Part shown: positions 46,464 to 56,829 of the stretch, in pieces
Layout of the letters: each line of letters begins with the position of its first letter
Numbering within the stretch: position 1 is the first letter of the stretch
Assembly (NCBI GenBank): GCA_030737875.1
Contig: JASFAX010000020.1
Coordinates: 32,440,688 to 32,504,687, forward strand
DNA: 64,000 nt
Source of the DNA: Allium sativum
Taxonomy: Eukaryota; Streptophyta; Magnoliopsida; Asparagales; Amaryllidaceae
Direction: 5' to 3'
Notes under the pieces: generated by a model
What the model was told of the DNA's origin: nothing
Databases searched by the model: none
Seen by the model: the letters and a program-made list of their open reading frames with translations, nothing else
Translations under genes and position numbers: made by a program

Positions 46464-49400
46464 CTAAAAAAGAAATGGATAAAGCCCTCGCATCTTCTCC
46501 TCGGTTTCCCAAGTTGCATCTTCATCGGCTTCACTCCACTGAACCTTTACTAACTTGACTTCTCGATTCCTCAGCTTCTTGATCTCCGTTCCCAAGATAC
46601 GAATCGGAGCTCGCCTCAGGGTTGCCTCTTTCTCTACCTCCACGTCTTCAAGAATGCTAGGCTCAACTACTTCGGCTGATTCATGTAGGCATTTTCGGAG
46701 ATGCGAGACATGAAAGATATTGTGCACTCCAGCCATCTTCTCAGGAAATTCCACCCTATAAGCCATTTGCCCAATCTTCTCGATGATAGGGAAGGGTCCT
46801 ACGAACCTTGGTGCTAGCTTTCCAACTGCTCCAAAACGAACCACATTTCGCAAGGGAGAATCCTTCACAAAGACTATATCTCCAACTTTAAACTCTAAGT
46901 CTGTCCTTCGCTTGTCTGCATAGGATTTCTGTCTGTCTTGGGCCGTTTTCATCCGCCTTCGAATCAACTTAACCTTCTCGGATGTGTCCCTTATCATGTC
47001 GGGCCCATGTATAAGCTTATCCGTCGTCTCCCACCAACATGATGGTGACTTGCACGGCCTCCCATACAAAGCTTCGAATGGTGCCATCCCTATGCTTGCT
47101 TGGTAGCTGTTATTATAAGCAAACTCTACGAGAGGAAGGTGGTCTTCCCAAGTGCCACCAAAGTCAAGAATGCATAGCCTCAACAAATCTTCTAGTACCC
47201 CATTCACCCTTTCGGTCTGACCATCCATCTGTGGGTGATAGGCTGTACTTAGATTCAATCGCGTACCCATCGCTTCTTGCAAACTATTCCAAAATTGGCT
47301 AGTGAAGATTGGGTCACGATCGCTAACTATCCTAGAAGGAACTCCATGCAATCGCATAATCTCTCGAAGATAAACAGATGCTAGCCATGATGCGGTCCTC
47401 TTGCTCTTCACTGGAATGAAACGAGCGCTCTTCGTGAGTCTATCCACTATGACCCATATGCAAGTATTCCCCTTCCTTGATCTCGGCAATCCATCCACAA
47501 AATCCAAAGAGATACTTTCCCACTTCCATTGCGGGACCTCCAATGGATGCAGTAGCCCACCGGGCTTCTTCGACTCGGCCTTTACTTGTTGGCAAACAAT
47601 GCATCTAGAAACAAACTCTGCAACATCCTTTTTCATCCCAACCCAAAAGAAAATGCACTTCATATCCCGGTACATCTTATCCCCTCCGGGATGTATGGTC
47701 ATCCTCGAGTGATGCGCCTCCTCAAGAACTTTATTTACTAAGTCTCCCACTTGTGGGACACATAGTCTTCCATCACGCCTTAGCCACCCCTTGTCATCAA
47801 TAGTATATCTAGTGAGGTGACTTGATGTCTCACCACGAATCATCCTGTCCATGATCTCGACTATCTGCGGGTCTTCTCTCTGTGAAGTCCCAACTTGATC
47901 AAGAAGTGTAGGTCTAAGCTCAAGGGATGCTAACAAACCATTCATCGACCCAACAGCAGGTGTAAAATCAAAGGTTGCCAAGAACTCTAGGCTCTTCATC
48001 TCAACAAACAAGGGACTCAAAGTCAACCTTTTTCTACTTAACGCATCCGCCACAACATTACCCTTGCCAGGGGTATAAGCTATATCGAGGTCATATGATG
48101 CCAAGAATTTCATCCACCTCTACTGCCTTAGATTCAAATCTTTCTACAAGAAGAGGTACTTGAGCGACTTGTGATCAGTATATAGCTCAAACCTTTCACC
48201 TAGAAGATAATGGCGCCAAGATTTGAGTGCAAAGACGATCACCGCCAACTCCAAATCATGAGTGGGACAGTTCTTCTCATGAACTTTGAGTTGCCTACCC
48301 CCAAAGCATATCACTCTCCCTTCTTGCATCAGGACAGCGTCTAATCCTGTGCCACATGCATCGATGTACACGGTAAACAACATCCCTCCATCGAGTAATG
48401 CTAGAACTGGAGCTGTGGTGAGGGCTTTCTTAAGCCTTTGAAAAGCAAGCTCACACTCTAAGTCCCATGCAAAGACTAAGTTCTTCTTCGTTAACTTAGT
48501 AAGGGGGGCTGAAATATTAGCGAAGTCCTTAATGAACTTCCTATAAAATCCTGCCGGACCGAGAATGCTTCTCACTTCAGTTGCATTCTTCGGAACTTTC
48601 CAGTCTTGTATCGCCACTACTTTAGCGGGATCCACGGCTATGCCTTGCTTAGAAACTATATGCCCAAGGAACCGAACTACCCTTCTCCAAAAATGGCATT
48701 TGGAGAACTTGGCTTTTAACTGATGAGCTCTAAGCGTATCCATAACCTCCTTGAGAAGTGTTGCATGCTCTTCCTCGTCCTTAGAGAAGATCAGAATATC
48801 ATCCATGAAGACAACCACAAACTTGTTAAGGAACTCCCTAAACACCCTACTCATCAAGTCAACGAAGTATGCGGGTGCATTAGTCAAACCGAACGGCATG
48901 ACAAGCCATTCAAAGAATCCATCTGGAGTCCTAAACGCAGTCTTGTCAATAATATCCTCAGCCAATCTAAGCCGATGGAATCCGGTGGCTAGATCGAGTT
49001 GAGAGAAAACAGAAGCACCTACAAGCTGGTCAAAGAGATCATCAATCCTTGGTAACAGGTGCCTATTTTTCTTTGTCAGCTTGTTTAACTCACAATAATC
49101 AACACATAGACGAAGCGAACCATCTGCTTAGTAGCGAATACCACAGGAGCACCCCATTCAGAAATGCTTCGCCTAATGAAATTTTTCTCAAGCAACTCCT
49201 TAACTTGCTTGCTAAGCTCTCTTCTTTCTCGCGGGGCCATGTGCCTAACAGGCAATGAAACTGGCTTGGCATTATCAACAAGATAAATACGGAAGTCTAT
49301 CTTGCGTTTAGGGGGTAACCCCTTCACCTCATCAAAGACATCAGGATATTCTCGGACCACCCTCACAGATTGAAGATTGTCAATAGACGAGTCGAGGGAT

Positions 49401-50764
49401 TCAAGATAACATAACATGACGGGATCCATAGGGTTACAAGAAATCTCTAGAGTATTGCCAAGGCGAGTCATAAGCCTCACTACCCTATGCTCAAAATCGA
49501 GAATGGCTCCATAACTAGACAACCAATCCATGCCCAAAATCAACCCGTATCCCATGAACCCGAGAACATAAGCATTACATGTGAATTCTACGGTCAAGAT
49601 AGAAATCCTCAAATCCATACAAATCATAGATAGATGGGCGGAACCCCCAATTGGATTTGAAACACTAACGGGATCCTCAACTAGACTAGTACTTAGGTGC
49701 AAACTTTCAACAATGTTAGAAGAAATAAAGGTATGCGATGCGCCAGAATCAAAAAAAGTTCGAACAGGAAAACCAGAAATGTAAACAAGGCTTTCTACAG
49801 AAATACTACCTCGGTCCGGAGTTGGAGTAGTCTTGAGAGCATGCATCTGCCCTCCAGAAGGTCCTGCCCGCTGAGTCTGTCCTTGCCCCTGTCCTTGCTT
49901 CTTTGGGAAATCCCTACTGTAGTGTCCAGACTCTCCGCAATGAAAGCATTCTCCCAACTTCCTCTTCTTCTTCCTACTATCTTTGGCTATGTGTCCAGTG
50001 ATCCCACAGAAGTTGCACTTCCTTGTCTTCCTTGCCTTGTTGTTATTGGCCTTGTTACCCTTGTTGTTCTTGTTGTTCTGGTTGCCTACCCACTTGGAGT
50101 CCACCTTCTTGGTTTGAGTCTCATTAAGCTTAACTTCTTTCTTTCCATTCTTATCATCTCCTTGAAGCAAGGCCATATCCACTAAGCTCTCAAAAGTGGC
50201 CCCCATGGGTATATGAGGCATGGCCAAACCTTGCAATGGTTCATTCAATCCTCGAGCAAAGCGTAGAGCCTTCTTCTGAGGTGAGTTAAGTATGTCTGAA
50301 CCGAATCGAGCAAGCTGGTTAAACTTATTCACACACTCCCTCAAGGTCATGTCCCCTTGCTTCAAAGATATAAACCTCTCCATTTGCAGATTCTCTTCAG
50401 CAGATGATAGAAACTTAAGTCCAAACCTCATCCTAAAGTCGGCCCAAGTCTCTATAGGCCTAGTAGCGTTGGTGACTTCCCACCAATAAGCAGCTTCCTC
50501 TTTCAATAGCCATACTACCAACAGAACTTTCCTACGATCTTCTACATCAAAGATAGCAAAAAGGTCTTCAGTTTCCCTTAACCAGTTTCTTGCCTAAACA
50601 AAACTCTCTGTCCTAACAAAATTCTTGCCAACCATCGCCTTAAAGTCCTTGCAAATCTTCGCGAAATCCGCTTGTGGACGCTGAGGAGGAGGAGGAGGAA
50701 CCTCAGCTACGGGAGGAGGAGTGGGAGTGTCTGCTGGGCTGGCTCCATTTGCCCTAGCCTCCAT
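46464..50764 (-). pseudogene. gag-pol polyprotein of RT-G (Tekay chromovirus)
   Basis: Minus-strand frame from ATG 50764, chosen because it follows the leader and opens a Pro-rich gag N-terminus. Gag has a stop at about 50597. Two zinc knuckles read CNFCGITGHIAKDS and CFHCGESGHYSRDF (about 50020-49909), each lacking its last Cys. Protease has FDSGASH (about 49745). A frameshift lies near 49128. RT has FMDDIL (about 48800) in place of YMDD. Stops near 48143 and 48116 fall at the end of the RNase H region. Integrase then runs open for 549 codons: HHSRMTIHPGG, CIVCQQ, DFVDGLP, SDRDPIF and ERVNGV. The C-terminal tail, ending LYPFLF, resembles a chromodomain, which in this lineage directs insertion to heterochromatin. 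Confidence 0.92.
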
Positions 50765-53260
50765 GTACCACCTAAACCAAAGAGGTACCAGTATTCCCTA
50801 AGGGATGATAAAGTTATCGGCCATACTAAAACGAAGTAAAAGATAGATTTAGAACGAGGAAACAAAGGATAGTGCTAAGGGCTTTTGGGGAATAGCCTTT
50901 TAAAATAAACTAGACTTTCCTTGGAAAAATACTTAATTGGTTTTGAAAATAGTTTTTCAAAAGGGTGTTTTAAAACTTTTGTCCGGTCTAGTAAACCTCG
51001 CCCCACCTCCGCCAGGGTCACTCACGAGTGATTGCACTAGCTTTGGAGGGGTGTTGTCTAGGTAAACATGCACTGAGATATCACAAGACAGAACATAGAT
51101 AAATAAATAAGTAAAGCAGTGGTAGAAATTTAAAAACCATGGTTAACCATTTCAAAACCAAAGTCAACTTACATCAAATACTTAGTCATCATTTTCCAAC
51201 TACTACAAGTCTAGAAACATAAACTGAAAATAACATAAAGTAAACTATCCCCAAAATAGATGTGGTGAAGCCATAGCAAGCTCAAGTCCAAACCGTACAT
51301 GAGATGTCAAGAAAGCAAGCCAAATGTCCCAGCTAAGCACTAGTGTTCCCTCCTTGAGAATCTGGGGGGGGGGGGGGGAACGGAAGAAAAGAGGCAAAAG
51401 AAAAAGGATCAGTCAGAAAGACTAGTAAGTCTTACCTACTATTAGTATAAAAACTAATGAAGTTAACTGGACATGAGAAACTGAGATGAAACATAAAGAT
51501 GGTAAGTAACTGCCATGATAAATAGATAACAAGGTAGATCAAGTGTGGCATCGCATATACAAGGTTTAGTTTTGCACCAATAGTACTAGTATTCTAACCC
51601 ATGTCAAGTATAAACAAGAAATGATCCCTTGGCCCAGTATCATGAGATGACCCAAGTCAAGGGCCAACTATACGATCTAGTTGATCGGCTCCCTATAAGC
51701 CTAACTCGTCGAGTGTCGGTGTCATACGGCCCAATCACAGAATGTAGTAAACTGTGCTAGGTCCACCCTAGGGTGTATCAAGCCTTAGGGTGCCAACCAC
51801 TGACACAAATCAAGCACACACAGTCTAAACCTACTGGTGTCCATGTCTGGTTTTTTTCAACTCCGGACTATGTTCACGACCATAGCCCGCCTGAACCTAC
51901 ATTGGCGCACCTACTCAGCCGTCTTTCTGGTCGCTTACAATCAGCCCAGTAATCGTGCCCCACCCTAGCCTAGTCCCTAGGGTATCGTGATACATCTAAG
52001 AGGGTTACTGCTGAAAAGGACCACGTAACTAGGGTTTCTAACCGGTTAAGTGTGGTTAACCCTATCCAATCATGTTTCAAGTTGGTTAAGTGTATCCAAG
52101 TGGTTCATGACTTAACCCTATCATGTGGCATTAATTAACTTAATGCGCCCAACCTCTCACATTAGACTTTGTTGTGGTTATTGGATGTGCCGGGCGGGTC
52201 CGGGCAGATTTACACCACAACCTAGTCTAACCTTGGGTTTCAAGCGCGATATGACCAACTACTCACATTGGGTCCTATTGTTTGTAGCCACTGGATTTGT
52301 CGGGCGGTTCCGGGCAGATTTACGCTACAAACTCAACCCAACCTCGAGTTGGCCACTTTATGGTTTTCTACACGTCATGACCACATTCAAGTTTTCAAGC
52401 ATAATCAATTTTCATGTCACATTTTATGTCATGTTTTTCATGTCATTTCAAGTTCGCCTAACTACCCATAACGTATTCCCATCGCACGTAAATTCGCATC
52501 AATACAAATAGATCAAGGAGGGGAACATAACAATATGACAAAGATGGGCATAAGGTGGTAAAGTTGGCCATAAGTTAAACATGATGATATTTGAGGCAAA
52601 GGTGTTCATCACAACTAGCATATAGGATTATTGGCCTCAAAACATGTATGACATCAAACTTAGCAAATAGGGTGATAACATGGTAATAGTTGACATAGAG
52701 TGATAAACTTGTGACTAGCATGTAGTTCAACATCATAGGCAAGTTAACATCAAGGTTATGAGGGGTTCTATGTTGCATTATGCATAATCCCCAAATAAAG
52801 CTCATAGCTTTCTACCCAAAAATCAAGATGAACGGTACTAGGTTCATGATAGTTCCACAATCATAGATCAAAAGAGTCATGAATGGATCTATGCATACAA
52901 TGATAGACCTAAGACAAGTATTATACAAAAATCCCATTTCAACTTGCTACGTGTTCATATTAATTTCATAATTTAAATCTAAGAGTAGAGTGGGGCTTAC
53001 AAATCGTGGCTATGAGAACTAGAACAAAATAAAACAAGATAGAGACGTTGTAGAAGCTCTAGGAATGATGTAGCAACACTAGAAGCCTTGAGAAATAAGT
53101 AGCTCTTTTGATTTGATGGAGAAAGATTGCTCCTTTTGCCTTAGATATAATTTAGAACTCTCAAGCTCTCAAGATGAAGATGGAGGCCATGATTAGGAGC
53201 ATTTTGGCAGCACTTAGTTGTTAGGATGATTTGTGGTGGTTTAGGCTATGTCTTAGGGTG

Positions 53261-53268
53261 TTTTTATA
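53261..53268 (-). promoter_or_regulatory. TATA box of RT-G 5' LTR
   Basis: TATAAAAA on the minus strand, followed by CACCCTAAGACA. It sits 133 bp downstream of the GTCGAC array, the same spacing as in RT-C. Confidence 0.6.
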
Positions 53269-53400
53269 GGAGTAGAGACAAGTTTAGGCCATAGGATTAA
53301 CCCTAGTTTAGATCTGAACCCTCAAAATCCATCACAGGCCAACTGAACAGACCCAAAGGAGCAAGCAGGTGCACCAGGCCAACATGGTTCGACCAAGGAA

Positions 53401-53487
53401 GTCGACCCCCAGGTCGACACCCAAGTCGACTGGGCAGTCGACCTGGTGCTGGGGCATGTCGACTCCCCAGTCGACAACCCAGTTGAC
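53401..53487 (-). repeat. 12-bp phased GTCGAC array of RT-G
   Basis: Sites at 53401, 53413, 53425, 53437, 53458 and 53470 and a GTTGAC variant at 53482. Spacing is 12 bp apart from one 21-bp step. Spacer bases (CCCCAG, ACCCAA and so on) differ from those of RT-C. Confidence 0.85.
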
Positions 53488-53493
53488 CTGGGG

Positions 53494-53518
53494 CTGGGCG
53501 GGAAATTTTCCCGCCCAG
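53494..53518 (-). promoter_or_regulatory. 25-bp perfect E2F-like palindrome of RT-G
   Basis: Arms CTGGGCGGGAAA and TTTCCCGCCCAG around one T. Each arm holds TTTCCCGC, the canonical plant E2F core. Position and order match RT-C: palindrome, GTCGAC array, TATA. E2F binding is inferred from the motif only. Confidence 0.5.
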
Positions 53519-54575
53519 TCTTTTTGGGGCTGAATTTGAATTTTGGCCTGAATTTTTGAATTTTCTAAAATCTTCTATGGGCCATAACTTGGTCATACGG
53601 ACTCCGATTTACGAAATTTCAGACTTGTTTTCAAGCAGAATTTCGAGACGAACGCAATGGAGTAACCCGTTCCCATTGATTCTTAACTTATAATTTAACT
53701 CTGCCCTGATTTCTTGTTTTAACATGTTATAAAAATTCGGGTTGTTACATGCAAGGAATGAATGGAAAGAAATGGAAGGAATATTAATGAATAGGGGATA
53801 TTGGAAATATTTGTCATTTAATTAGTTGCCATGTTTCATGAAGAAAAGAAACGGAAGGAGAAGGAGACTAAAATTGCAAAGGGATTGATTGATGGAGAAA
53901 AGGGAAATTATCAATCAATCATATGCCAATTAATTAATGGGATATTTGTTTTTCCATAAATTGATTTATTTTACATAAATCAATTGTCTCATCCCCAAGT
54001 AATCTTTTCTCTATTTAAAGAGAGACATAGAGAATGCTATGGAATGAGAGATCATTTTATTCTTCATTTCTTTTACTCTACATTAAAAAACTCTGTAATC
54101 TCTTGAGTATATTAATAAAATCTCTTCCCCATTGAAGTGGACGTACACTATCTTGCGATAGTGGAACCACTATAAATTTGCGTGTTCTCTGTTGCTTTTA
54201 TTTTTTCTGTGATCTGAGATTTATATTCATTTCAAGCTATTTGTTTTATCACATCATTGCTGATCCTATTAAGGTTTTTCCGCTGAAAGGGATTGATCAC
54301 CCCTTAAACTATTTACAACCTCTGGCTTCTTTGCGTTTCCTGCTAGGTTTGATCGACCAGAGTATTACGAACAGATGGTTGCAGAGTGGATCATGTGAAT
54401 GGGACTAATTCTTTTCCTTCCCTTACTTGATTTACCATTTTTGATATACGAATGAGCGACTTCCTTTACACCTTACTCTACCTTTAACATGTGTGCGAGC
54501 GAACCCATTATGGTGCTTATCCGATTCGAGTGCTCGTCTTGTGCCTCTAACTCATACTTAACCATCTAATGTGTG

Positions 54576-56829
54576 TATGAAATTATGAGAGATAAAAGTT
54601 CATGGCAAGAAAATAAAAATAAATAGTTACAAATAAGTTATTATCATCTGATAGTGTTACAGTAAGGTGTTGAACTTATCAAAATGAATTTTATTGTAAG
54701 CCTTTAGTGGAAATTTTTTGTTATAGGAATCATAAGTGGACTGTTTTCTATATGCCAGTTTAATTGCATGCATTAAGACATCACCTCGACATTAAGACCT
54801 CGTGTGATAAAGCAGATTTTTAAATTTTAATGTTTGGCTCGGACTTGTGCTCCATGCATATATCTTTGAAATATTCATGGATGGACTTAAATTAGTTTAT
54901 TCATTTCTAAAACAAAACCAATTAATTTTGAATTTCATCAAGAACCAAGAATTTAGCACCCAAAAATTCCCTTAAGACAGCTATTTAATTATTTATGTCG
55001 AAAGAAATATTATACATTGCATCTGAAATCATGTTATTACATAATTACAGTGAGTAATATTTATGACTACTGCACCTAACTTACGACGGATTACGGACCT
55101 TCAAATATATGTAATGATTAACATATAATGGCAGAAGGTTTAAGTTTTGGGAAGTAAAAAATTGCAATGGTCAGTATCCTTTTTTATATTCGTGATATAA
55201 GACATTTTACTAATTAATTAGAACATTAATTCAACATTCGATTAGACTGCAATTTATGAAAATTGTCATTATATATAAAGAAATGTAAGAGTTCAAATTA
55301 CGCAAACAATAAGAATTAATATATTTTTTTTGGGATTGAAAATTCAGAAAGCAAACAAGGTTGCAAGATTGAAATTCTCTTACAAAAAAATGCAACTCTT
55401 TTTTATATCTTCAAAAAATAACGTAAAAATTGTAAATTTTATAGTTTCATATACTTATGCAAGCCACTAATACATGTATCATAAATCTGCTAAAAGGCCT
55501 CTTGATTTTGGAGGCCTACATGAATCATTATATATTTCAAAGATATATGCATGGACATATTGCTAAAATATTATTAAATTTTAATATAACAATCATTATA
55601 TCAATCACTCAACCATAATCCTCATGCCATTGCCTTTGCATATTGTTGCCCTTCACCTTTAATTAACTTTTGCTGATAAGCTGTTGCAGTAAGGTGTTGA
55701 AATTATCAACAAATTATGGTGAAATCAGCATATATGTGTGGTGTTGTATATTTTGGAAGAATGCGTGACTCGCCAAGGGCATACCCGTGGATATTTTTCG
55801 CTAAGTGGTTTTGCAAACCTAGGTTGTTCTACCTGCTATTAGCTGCAATTGGCAACAATTATATTGGATTAATCACATGACAACAGTAAAATAACATGGA
55901 TTTAAAGATTCAACATGTAAGCTTTTATTTTAGTCAGCAACAAATCTCCATAGTGCACGTTACACTTGTAAGATCATGAAAGATAAAGAGACTCAAAACA
56001 AGTGGAATAATGGGATGCATGTCTAAGACTAATTAAAGGTTCAAGAAACATTGATCCAAAAAAAATAAAGTGAAAATTACAAGACGCATTGTAGAATGAT
56101 GGCGTCCTTGTTTCAAAACATTAGGCCAATAAGTAAGACTAAGACTTTTCTTGCTGTTCCGGTTGTTGCTAGGAACTAGCCTAAGAGCATCGAGACTGTG
56201 CCACCTGAGTTGCTTGCGGTACCACCGCAGTCCAATGAACTGCAGGCAGTCTAATTTTCGGTTTATTTTTTAATTCTATTCTCATTTCATTTTATGGTTC
56301 AGGCTATCAAATTTTCGGTTTCTAAATTTTACATTACTTAATATATTTTGAGGAATATTGTTGAATAAAAGAAAAAAAACTTAGCTACATCTCAAATAGC
56401 TGCAACTAATGTTAAAATTTGATGATATCATAATGTAACCTAGTTAAAACCACAATCATCCCAATGAAGTAGCACTAAAGATGATATAAACAATTTGATG
56501 TTTTTATATCAACACTATCGTAGATATATAGTTCACTTTATTGTTCAACTCAAATCATGAGCTTGTCTAGGATGAACAAAACATATAACACAAATAATTT
56601 ACAAATGCTTTATATAATATGTCGCAATTCAAAATAAATAGTGAATATTTGTATCAGTATTTCTCTTATATGGGACTATTTCTAAATAAATTAACCAGGC
56701 TTAAAATGCCTACATATGATATAAATTAATCAAGCTTAAAATATACGAACTCTAACTCGGATATCCTGTTTTCAACTAATAATGTACTGAGAGTAAAAAT
56801 GAATCAACATACCTTACTTTAACTACTCA
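54576..56829. other. AT-rich DNA with no recognisable gene
   Basis: Target DNA right of RT-A. No frame above 60 codons with a known motif. It may include the 3' flank of the CACTA element, but I found no CACTA terminal motif in it. Confidence 0.5.
54648..54682 (+). repeat. 35-bp direct repeat, copy 1 (copy 2 at 55673-55709)
   Basis: Both copies carry CAGTAAGGTGTTGAA followed by ATTATCAA or CTTATCAA, and are preceded by CTGATA. Spacing is about 1.03 kb. Confidence 0.8.

Larger units (their letters stand above)
43112..53749 (-). mobile_element. RT-G: Tekay-type Gypsy chromovirus
   Basis: A minus-strand element with LTRs at 51001-53749 (5') and 43112-45859 (3'), 2.75 kb each, inserted in the RT-F 3' LTR. 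Flanks are TGCAG (43107-43111) and TGCAA (53750-53754). The internal region is 5.1 kb with gag, protease, RT, RNase H, integrase and a chromodomain-like tail in Gypsy order. The frame is broken in several places and the PBS has been lost. The LTRs are very similar: 44236-44622 and 52125-52511 differ at one position by my reading. Confidence 0.92.
51001..53749 (-). repeat. RT-G 5' LTR, downstream end eroded
   Basis: Matches the 3' LTR from TGTAACAACCCG (53749) almost to its end, but the terminal GTGTTACA and the following PBS are replaced by CGAGG. The leader (50765-51000) is still homologous to RT-C 9209-9340. A G-run at 51366-51378 differs in length from the other LTR. Confidence 0.85.
37977..54308 (+). 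mobile_element. RT-F: Ty1-copia element (Tnt1-like), nested host of RT-G
   Basis: 5' LTR 37977-38608, PBS, one gag-pol frame broken by stops, PPT, 3' LTR split by RT-G. Flanks are ATATT (37972-37976) and CTATT (54309-54313), one mismatch. The gene order gag, protease, integrase, RT, RNase H is the copia order. Both LTRs start TATTGG instead of TGTTGG. The 3' LTR ends AA where the 5' LTR ends CA. Confidence 0.9.
43029..54308 (+). repeat. RT-F 3' LTR, split by RT-G
   Basis: 43029-43111 and 53755-54308. The uninterrupted 5' LTR (38052-38067, CTGTTTTGTACAAGG) shows that TGCAA at 53750 duplicates TGCAG at 43107, the left copy having changed A to G. Confidence 0.88.
16103..54575 (-). mobile_element. 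RT-A: oldest visible Tat-like Gypsy element, host of RT-B, RT-D and RT-F
   Basis: Read on the minus strand: a 5' LTR from about 54575 to 20054, split by RT-F and RT-D, then a PBS (20053-20034), gag (19814 to 18370), non-coding DNA, and an antisense extra ORF on the plus strand ending at 17155. That ORF is cut at 16103 by RT-B. The rest of the element, including its 3' LTR, must lie left of RT-B, outside the window. No pol is found. The outer LTR start near 54575 is uncertain by about 30 bp because the ancestral start is no longer readable. Confidence 0.65.
20054..54575 (-). repeat. RT-A 5' LTR in three pieces
   Basis: Pieces at 20054-20090, 37070-37976 and about 54314-54575, separated by RT-D and RT-F, together about 1.2 kb. 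That equals the RT-B LTR length. The right piece aligns with RT-B near 4290-4620 (GGGTTAGAACTGCAAAACAA against GAGTTAGAGGCACAAGACGA). The middle piece aligns with 4700-4800 and 15530-16075. Confidence 0.65.

Noticed and set aside
4252..54575. Inverted LTR-like arms read as the terminal inverted repeats of a giant foldback or Mutator-like element
   Set aside because: The arms begin and end with LTR, PBS and PPT signals and match LTR orientation relative to gag and the extra ORFs. Two opposed LTR elements explain them better.
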